From the NCBI GenBank assembly GCA_000310025.1, contig FN649741.1:2820535-2835551 (forward strand): a DNA stretch of 15,017 nt, in the 5' to 3' direction. A program made the position numbers and the translations under genes. Numbering within the stretch: the stretch's first letter is position 1; the number at the start of each line of letters is the position of its first letter. The notes under the pieces are model-generated. The model ran no database searches, was not told the origin of the DNA, and was given only the letters and a program-made list of their open reading frames with translations. Below, in pieces: positions 1 through 7,231 of this stretch. This DNA comes from Ectocarpus siliculosus (lineage: Eukaryota; Sar; Phaeophyceae; Ectocarpales; Ectocarpaceae).

Positions 1-492
1 ATTTCCTATAGGGGGGGGGGGGGGGGGGGGTATCAATTTTGTGGTTGGCGCTCGTCGTTCGGCCGTTGACCACGCAAGCGTTCGCCGCCAAGCCATGACC
101 CCGTACAATACGCTCTTGGTGGAGATGCCCACCAAGTCGGGCAGTGTTGTACGTGTGGTATACTGTTTAAGGTTCGCATGCGTTCTCTAGTACATAGGAC
201 ATGTTGCTTCTCTCGTCACCTTTTGGTGGCCGTCGGTGGCCAACATTCCAACTTTTAGTTAACAGCGCGAGAGCGCTCTCCACCAATTTCAAAAAGAAGC
301 GAGTATTGGGGCGGGGGCGGGGGTGAACTACGCGTGGGGAGAGAGAGAGAAAGAGAGACAGAGAGAGAGATGGGGGCGGAGAGAGCGGGTGTTCAAAGTG
401 GACCGCTAATGCCTCGGGCGGACACGCGCGCGCTACAAATTTACCTACATAACCCGCATGGGTGACAAGGCCTTTGAGTCACTCGGGTGCTG
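1..492. other. Left flank without a supported gene; poly-G and GA repeats
   Basis: Downstream of the candidate stop of the monooxygenase gene. It holds a 20-G run (11-30), a G-rich cluster (308-323), a GA-rich tract (about 338-371) and a perfect 12-bp palindrome GAGAGCGCTCTC (269-280). A short plus-strand open stretch at about 41-190 (including VVGARRSAVDHASVRRQAMT) has no clear splice or start support. No AATAAA is visible on the minus strand. The true end of the monooxygenase gene may lie here or beyond the window. Confidence 0.6.
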
Positions 493-3400
493 TCAAGGAG
501 GGTGGGGGGTCTTGAGTTGCCGCGAAACCAACAGTAGTTTTGATCGAGACGAACTCTCTGCCCTCGACACTCGACGCCCCCAAGCCTCAACAACATCATC
601 AATGCTCTGGCTGAGATGTGTCAGGTGGTGTGCAGTCGCGGCGGGGAAAGGTTCCAAAGGAAACATTCTTGCAAGTACTGGCACTATTGGGAAAAATAAA
701 TACAAACGCAGAAAGACTGTACCCGTTAGAGATATAACCACAGTCGAAGGGGATGTGTTGGGGTTTTTGCAGTGAGTGGAGGGAAACCGGCTGGGTACGG
801 CATCTATGTTAGATGTCGGGCACAAGCGGAGGTTCTCGAGAGAAGATACCTGCGAGCTTGGAACCTCCCCCCAACCCTCTCTTTCCGTCATCACACTCTC
901 CAAAGACCGCGGCAGAACCCAGTGTGGCACACGCTTCACAAGCCACAGGACAGAACTGCCAATCATGAGACAGAACAGAGACCCCGCCCACGGCGGCACA
1001 TATATTCCATACATGAATGGTGCTGTACCTGGATGGCCTGGTTTGCACCTTGGCCGAGGTTAGGCGGCATAGCGTGCGCGGCGTCCCCCAGGAGAACCAC
1101 CTGCCCTTCCCCTCGGCTCACCCAACCCTTCCGATCATGTCGGCGGAAGAAGATGAAGAAAGAAAAATAAAACGGGGGCAAAAGCAACGTGTTAAAAGCG
1201 GACAAAGGGGATGTAACGCATGGTGTAGCCGATACTATAATACATACCATTAGACCATTGACCTCGCATCGCTACATGCCGGGACGGAGGAACGATATGC
1301 CGGGTTTTTAGTTTCGGCGGGCTTCAGAATGCAACAAAAACTCTTGTGGTGGAGCACAAAAAATACAGCAGTAACTCCCCGTCGTAGACCAGCACAGTAA
1401 GCAGCCCAATACAGTGGCATGGAGGGGCAAGGGGAGAATATGCCACTATTCAGGGCCCAGTGCCACTATTCGATAGAAGTACATCTGGTTCATGTTCATG
1501 TTGAGATTTGTGAAAAGAGATTTTGATGCCATCACATCGGCAATTCCACTATTCGAGTTGCCACTATATCTGGCTGCTCACATACTGTACTGGTCTTCAA
1601 GGGGCGTCGCGGTCGAGACTGTCCCTCTCTCTACCACAGCCCAGGGGCGCAACACGTCGTTGGGATTTTCGAAGACATGGGGACATTCAAAAACGCCGTG
1701 GGGAGTGTTGAGCTGCATCGGGCAGCCGTGACGCTTTCTGAAGCTGTTTGTTTTGGTTTCAATTGCCAAGACGGGGTGTACAAACTGCACTGCTTCGCCC
1801 CACGAGGCTGGAGCACTCCTCATGAACAGGTACACAGATACTACAGCACATGCTGACTGGGACGGACTGCACGCATCCGCTTCGGCATTCGCCTGAGGTT
1901 CTTATTTCGGAACCAAAAGCTACACACTTATGTTGCGCTTCATAGAAGCCGAAATCAAACCATTAGACAATTCAGCGCTGACTATTTAGTCGAATGGTTT
2001 GATTTCGGGGCCCACGAACCCCATGACAAAATTTTATTAAGCCGAAACCAAACCATTAGACTAGTTAGCGCTGACTAGTCTAACGGTTTGATTTCGGCTT
2101 CTACTACTTGTACCTCCAGCGGATTCCTGTAGTACACGCCGAGCTCGTAGAACCGATCGCTCGCCTCCGCCAGCGCCCTCATCTCTCGAGGAAACCTCCT
2201 CTCGTCCAGCCTCCGCAGGCACGCGCCCTTGGCCTCCACTTGGTCCCACACGGCGTTCTCTTCTTTTCTGCGCGTTCGGGTCGACAGCAGCAACAGGAGC
2301 AAATGTTTTAGGCCGCGAGCTCGCTGTGCACGGCACTTACGTAGTCGTACATCTTACAAAACGTAAGAGGAGAGAGGGCAAGGAGTGAAACGACCTGAGC
2401 TATTGGGCGACGCGGGGTCGCCCTATCAGTGAGCATGTCATCAAGGGGTAGTGTTGTAACCGTAGTACAACCACTTTTCCAAACGTTCCGCAGAGCCTTG
2501 GCCGCTTCTCTACCAACCGAGCGATCAAAGGGCCACCAGTCCTTTGGGAAGGCGTCTTTCTGTGTTTTCCACAAAAACGAGTTGTTTACAAGGTGATTGA
2601 CGACTGCTGTAATTGGATGCCATCAAGATGTCGAAAAGAATAACCAACGACAGATTAGCAGGTAGCGAGCCGTTGCGACCTCTGGGAGAACAAGAGTCTT
2701 CCTAATCAAACCAACAACCTGATCTGCGCAAGTCACCTGTCACGGTCCTGGTACAAGGCCGCCACCATCTCGAACTTCTTGTCCCCGATGCCCTGGTAAG
2801 TGGCGCTCAGCCCGTACGTGTCGCCCCCGAACCACTGGTGCAACTCTCGTTCGGACCTGAAAGCCAAATGGCCGTGTTGTGGCGGTCACGCTTGTTGTCT
2901 CTCGATTGCGCGGGGGTTGGGGCGGGGCGCGATGGCTACGTAGGCCGGAGGCTTTCACGGTGATGAGGGGGGTGGGTGTCGGAGAAAAAAAAAATCAAAG
3001 GCGGCGAGGACAACTTTCGGGAGAGTTTGGGGGGGGGGCAGCACGTAGACTCTACCTGAAGAAATAGTAAAGACAGGTGCCCGTGCAAACCCTGGATGAA
3101 TACGACGAGTCTAACCCTTGCACTCTCGCGGTGAAAACGGCAGTTAGTGATGGTTCTCAGGCTTCCGCAGCAACATACGGTACCTTCCCTGCTCGACACA
3201 CGTCCAAGCCGGGACACAAAACAAAAACAGCCATGACATTGTTCGCTTACCCTTCCGGCCTCTGCCCGGCCGGCGCCACCCCGTACTGGACCCGAATCCC
3301 GGAGTATATGGCGTCGTCGTTGTCGCCGCCGCTACCTCCCCCCGGTCCGGCTCGAACCGCCTTCCGCGCAGCCCCCTTGATGCCGTCCGCCCCGACGACG

Positions 3401-4745
3401 AGATCGAACGGACCTTCCGTCGAGCCGTCCGCGAAGCGGAGCTTGGCTCCCGAAGGGGATTCCTCCACGGAGGTGACCTCTCGGCTCGTGCTCACCACGC
3501 CGGAGGGAAGCCCGCCGGCTAGGATTTGCATGAGGCGGTCGCGCATGATGGTGAACAGCTGGCACCGGGGCAAGGGGGTCGGGGGGGCAGGCACGGTGGG
3601 TTGGTTGTGGGTACAGCCATGAACTGCGGTGAACAGACTCTCTCTCTCTCTCTCTCTCTCTATTTCTATGTTGCTATGGTGGTGTATCGTGAAGGATGAA
3701 GTCGGGTGCAAACCCGCGTGCGCGGGGTCCAGAATGCATGGTTATGGCCCATTGGCAGTTGATGCACGGGCGCGCGAAAGGTGTTGCGGGTACAATGTAG
3801 CAAGGCGGTTTCGCTCGTAAACATACACACACCAAACTTGTTCTGTGCGCCCATTACATCTATTGCAAAGCTTGTCCAAAAATACTCAGCGTGCCTCTCG
3901 CTTTGTTCAGTTTCTCTCTCTCTCGCCCCCCCCTCCCCTCTCTTTCTTTCTCTCACCATGGGCGTGCCGTTGTCCACCATGACCGACCTCCGCTTAGGAT
4001 TGGATTGGACCATCTTCTTCACGTCCAGGTCAAGGGTCACGCGCCCCCCGACGGTTCGGCTTAGGATGCGCTCCACCTGGTTGCCACCAGCCTGCAACAA
4101 GCACCACATGCCGGTGTGTCGGTGTAAGAAGAAGGACTACATACCCCCGCGTGCCCTACACAGGGCTACGTGCACCATGGCTAACGGAAACCGTCACGTA
4201 TGATTGCAACATGTAGGGTGCATGTCGTCATATGCTGACCGGATCCATCATGTTGGTTAACTTTGCACAGCCGCTCCGTGCGCGACGACCAACTCGCTAT
4301 CTCCCGGGTGGTGTGTGGTTTCAACCCCTGGCATCATCACCTTAACGGCGTCTCCAAGTCCAAGCCGCGCCAGTATCACCGCCCCGCTGTTGATCTGCAC
4401 GCCGCCCCCGATCCCAGGTTTGACGGAGTCGAACTTTTCGAAAACCTTCACCTCGTCGACGGCCGTGCTTCCTGTGCACAGCGCGTTCGCGAGCGTCAGA
4501 CCCCCGACCCCTGCCCCCACGATTGCGACACGCTTCACCACAGGCGCGGCCGCCATCACAATCGAGTGATGGTGCTGCTGCGCTACGGTAGTTCGAGACG
4601 GTGCCGTGCCGAGGATGCGGCGGGTCTTCGCAACGTCTGCCGAAGGGCCACAAGAACCCGCGCTAGGAACGACGAAGCCCGTCACGGCAGACAGCATGCA
4701 TGCCGCTGCCGCTATTGCTGCTGCTGTTCTCGCTAGCGGTGGCAT
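493..4745 (-). CDS. Plastid-targeted FAD-dependent monooxygenase (zeaxanthin epoxidase-like), multi-exon
   Basis: Class A flavoprotein monooxygenase (FAD_binding_3 type; known members use NAD(P)H and O2 to hydroxylate or epoxidise a substrate). Exons read on the minus strand: 4745-4269, 4091-3957, 3558-3251, 2856-2737, 2267-2114, 1127-1029, and a doubtful terminal exon 606-493. Phases agree across the first six, giving 431 residues, or about 468 with the last. Seen in the translation: signal-like residues 1-23 (Ala-rich, ending SAVTG), then FVVPS, resembling the heterokont plastid cleavage site; GxGxxG at 77-82 with acidic E103 closing strand beta-2; IGGGVQI at 112-118; MRDRL at 209-213; the DG motif FDLVVGADGIKGAAR at 255-269; HQWFG in exon 4; the GD motif LLGDAAHAMPPNLGQGANQA from 411. 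The start at 4745 is preferred over 4790 because it has A at -3 and begins a clean signal peptide. Odd: the helix that normally follows GQGANQAI (DAYCLA-like) was not found. Substrate unknown; xanthophyll or another plastid ring compound is inference. Confidence 0.85.
1441..1570 (+). repeat. Four dispersed copies of TGCCACTATTC
   Basis: TGCCACTATTC occurs at 1441-1451 and 1461-1471, with variants at 1544-1554 (TTCCACTATTC) and 1559-1570 (TGCCACTATATC). All are in the same orientation within intron 5 of the monooxygenase gene, just before the plus-strand exon-like segment. Meaning unknown. Confidence 0.7.
1640..1829 (+). pseudogene. Exon-like open segment on the opposite strand within intron 5 of the monooxygenase gene
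   Basis: A pyrimidine-rich acceptor (TGTCCCTCTCTCTACCACAG) is followed by 63 open codons and then CAG with a GTACAC donor. The translation includes VVGIFEDMGTFKNAVGSVEL and later CFGFNCQDGVYKLHCFAPRG, which reads like real protein with mixed codon use. I cannot name it. No partner exons in the same direction were found, so it is more likely a fragment of a mobile element or captured gene than a complete gene. Confidence 0.35.
1945..2101. mobile_element. MITE-like foldback element with TA flanks, in intron 5 of the monooxygenase gene
   Basis: A 157-bp element with 24-bp terminal inverted repeats beginning GAAGCCGAAATCAAACC (1945-1968 against 2078-2101, one mismatch). It is flanked on both sides by TA (1943-1944 and 2102-2103), as expected for a Tc1/mariner-type target-site duplication. 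Two hairpins are nested inside. Hairpin 1 spans 1949-2008: 20-bp arms with one mismatch, and the palindrome TCAGCGCTGA within its loop region. Hairpin 2 spans 2041-2098: 25-bp arms with two mismatches and an 8-nt loop. The same unit therefore occurs four times in alternating orientation. No coding capacity. It lies 10 nt inside the intron from the donor of exon 5. Confidence 0.8.
2341..2559 (-). pseudogene. Exon-like open segment inside intron 4 of the monooxygenase gene
   Basis: On the minus strand an acceptor-like ACACAG is followed by 219 nt (73 codons) without a stop, then TAC and a strong donor GTAAGTG. The translation (starting KDAFPKDWWPFDRSVGREAA) looks protein-like but matches nothing I know. 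It does not belong to the monooxygenase: the flanking exons join in phase 2, whereas this segment is in phase 0, and entering it in phase 2 reaches a stop. It could be a relic of a transposon or captured gene, an exon of an overlapping transcript, or chance. Confidence 0.35.
3638..3661 (+). repeat. (CT)12 microsatellite in intron 2 of the monooxygenase gene
   Basis: Twelve CT units (GA on the transcribed minus strand). A second, imperfect CT-rich tract lies at about 3909-3954, next to the donor of the same intron. Confidence 0.95.
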
Positions 4746-5126
4746 CGTTCTCGGGTTGCAGCTGCAGCTGCAGCTGCATGATGTGGGCATGCGTCACAAC
4801 AGCAGGACATGTTTGCCACCCCCTCCGCACGGACGCCCACCTGTTTGACAACCCGTCTTGTCCGCGGAGCCCCCACGCGCCGAAGCGCGGAAGCGTTGTG
4901 CTGTCACCACCTGCACAGCAATCAATCCTGTCGCGTGCATGTGGCTCGTCTGAATCGTAGGCGTGCAGACGAAAGGGTATACCCACATCTTCCTCGCTCC
5001 GATTTGCCGTAGTACCCCTTCTGTTCATTGTTTGTGGTGCTCCATCTTGTCGAGAAAAAATTGCGGGAACGCGGAGAGCTACGGCTGCAGGAACAACCGC
5101 AGCAGCAGCCGAGGCGATAAATCAAC
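4746..5126. promoter_or_regulatory. Divergent intergenic region, probable bidirectional promoter plus both 5' UTRs
   Basis: These 381 bases separate the two start codons of oppositely oriented genes and must hold both 5' UTRs and promoters unless distal exons exist. I see no convincing TATA box. On the monooxygenase side there is a GCAGCT hexamer array (4758-4778), which the alternative upstream ATG at 4790 would translate as a Cys-Ser repeat. On the other side a CAG-rich stretch (about 5089-5110) precedes the ATG at 5127. Transcription starts cannot be placed from sequence alone. Confidence 0.55.
4758..4778 (-). repeat. GCAGCT hexamer repeat just upstream of the monooxygenase start
   Basis: Three GCAGCT units plus a partial fourth lie between the two candidate start codons (4790 and 4745). 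If the upstream ATG were used they would encode alternating Cys and Ser ahead of the signal peptide, which argues that this stretch is 5' UTR. Confidence 0.8.
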
Positions 5127-6736
5127 ATGTTTTCCAACCCCCAGGAGCTTCGCGAGCGCGCGATGCGGGCCCAGCAGGGAAAGAAAGACGACACTACTTC
5201 GTTGGAGTCTAAGCCGAGCGCGGAGGAGGCCTCAGGTGTGTGAGGCCACGGGAGGGTATTTCTTGTATACTTTGAATCTGCTGCCTGTGCCTTGCATCCA
5301 ACGGCGGACAAGACTAAGACTGCTGTGCGACTGCCAACAGCAGTAGTGCTGCAGTGCTTGGCGGTGTTGGCGGGTTGCTTGACACGAGAGAAGCGTTTCA
5401 GCACCTGCTGCCGGCCGTGCCTTGCTTGCTCTGGTACATGCTATTTCTCTTTTGAGGCGTGGGTTTGATCGCCATCCCGAAATGGCCCTCGGGCACACAT
5501 AACGTCCGGCCACAGGTATGTACAACCCCCGCAGCGGGTGGGATGGATGGCGCCTCTGATCTGCCGTTGATAGCCAAGGCGCGCTTTGTCGCACATGAAC
5601 GCATCAGACAAAAACGCTCCCAGCATCATGACCACAGCATGCCGCGGCTGGTGGAACGGGGCATCCCCTTGACTCAGCACGAACTGTTTGCAGCAAGAGC
5701 CTGCCGTTTTGTCGTGTGCCTGAACCCCTGCGTAACACAACGCATTCGATGCGACAAGTCTTCCGCTATTGCTGCGGAAGTACAGCAGCAACGACACTCG
5801 CCTAACCCGCACCTCGAGCTGCTTTCAGGTGTGTGTCGACTACAACCACTTTGATCTACAAGCACTTGCCCCCTTCTCAGGAAATTCAATTCCTTACAGC
5901 AGTACTGCATTCACGTAGGTATACATGCACACCGATTCCACCTTCCCGCAAACCGTCCTCTCAGCAGACGAAGGCGCCGCCGCCGCCGCCGCCGCCCCTG
6001 CCGCCGATGCCGGCGTGGAGGAGCAGCAGACGCCAGCAGCAGCAGGTGGGAAGGGCGGGGACGAGGGCGAAGCATCCCCGCCCTTGATGACGCCCGAGCA
6101 GGTGGAGGAGTTCTTCAAGAGTACGATGGCCAGGTTAACGTCGCCCGAGGAGCGAGAGGACATCAAATCCAAGGCACGTGAACAGACTTTTTGCTGCTTT
6201 TAGACGCGTTTCTCTCAGACGGCTCGTGGTTGGGTTTGAAGGGCAAGCAAGCATTTTAGGGACGTTTCGCTTGCTAAAGAAAGTTGCCGTTGAGGGGGAT
6301 CTTTCCGCTGGGACGTGCTCGTTGGTGTCGTGTTGCGTGTGTTGTGCTTACGGTGTACGGTGCATGGACATCTTCGACGACAGCGGTCTCGAGGCGATAA
6401 AGAGGAAGCCCGCTATGCATGCTGCTGTAGTATGTACATGAAGCACACGGACGGTGCCGGGGCCCTAGAGCATAACTCGCTCAGAAGCACCATAGGAGTC
6501 CTTGGCGCACCTCTGTAGAATGAATGGTTCATGCCGCATGCTGTGCGTCACCCCCCTGCTCTCTCTGTCGCGGTCCACTGCTGCTGCTTGCTTCCCGAAT
6601 GCCGGTTTCCCTGCCCAGTTCGCCGAGTTTTTTCCCGCGATGTGTGCTCTGACGAAGCTGTCTGCATGTCTCCGCCACGCCCCGTGCTTCATTAATGTGA
6701 CGCCACACGCCCTTCTTTCCCTGTCCTTTCCGCCTG

Positions 6737-6786
<50 letters not shown>

Positions 6787-7195
6787 GGCACGATGGTCTT
6801 TCGCACCGCTGGTCTGTGGCGGTCGTTCCCGCTTGCTTTCTTGTCCCTCCGCGCGAAAAAAAGGTTACGGTCGACGTTCGGATCCCGGCTCTGCTGATCA
6901 AGATCCAGCACGAGGAGCTGGAGAAGATGGGGGTGAGCAAGAAGGACGGGCAGCAGGCGCTGAACGGGTACACGAGGACCACGGCGGCGGGGGACAAGGA
7001 GGCTCACCAGAGGGTGGAGGACTTCACGCACACGTGAGGGAGGGGGTACTGCAGAGTGTACTCGTGTTAGAAGGAAACTTAGCTACCCCACCTTGTTAAG
7101 CGCGGCCATGTTAAGGCAGGGAGAGGGGGAGAGAGAGGCAGAGACAGAGACGGAGAGAGAAGGAGACAGTCAGACAGACAGACGAACAGACAGAG

Positions 7196-7231
<36 letters not shown>

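Noticed and set aside
1945-2101. Inverted repeats as a CRISPR array or a rho-independent terminator
   Set aside because: Units alternate in orientation with no regular spacers, no T-tract follows, and the context is a eukaryotic intron; a MITE fits better.
3077-3622. 181-codon plus-strand open frame
   Set aside because: It is antisense to exon 3 of the monooxygenase, whose opposite-strand frame carries the conserved DG motif with matching splice phases.
4746-4790. Upstream ATG at 4790 as the monooxygenase start
   Set aside because: It adds a Cys-Ser repeat from the GCAGCT array before the signal peptide and has a poorer start context (C at -3) than the ATG at 4745.
6340-6440. Possible small extra exon (MDIFDDSGLEAIKRKPAM) in intron 2 of the helical-protein gene
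   Set aside because: The peptide looks protein-like, but its only acceptor (before 6384) needs a phase-2 exon 2 that the sequence does not provide, and its donors are weak.
6465-7031. 188-codon minus-strand open frame with a poly-Gln run
   Set aside because: The Gln run is the reverse strand of the intronic (CTG)16 repeat, and the rest is antisense to exon 3 of the helical-protein gene.
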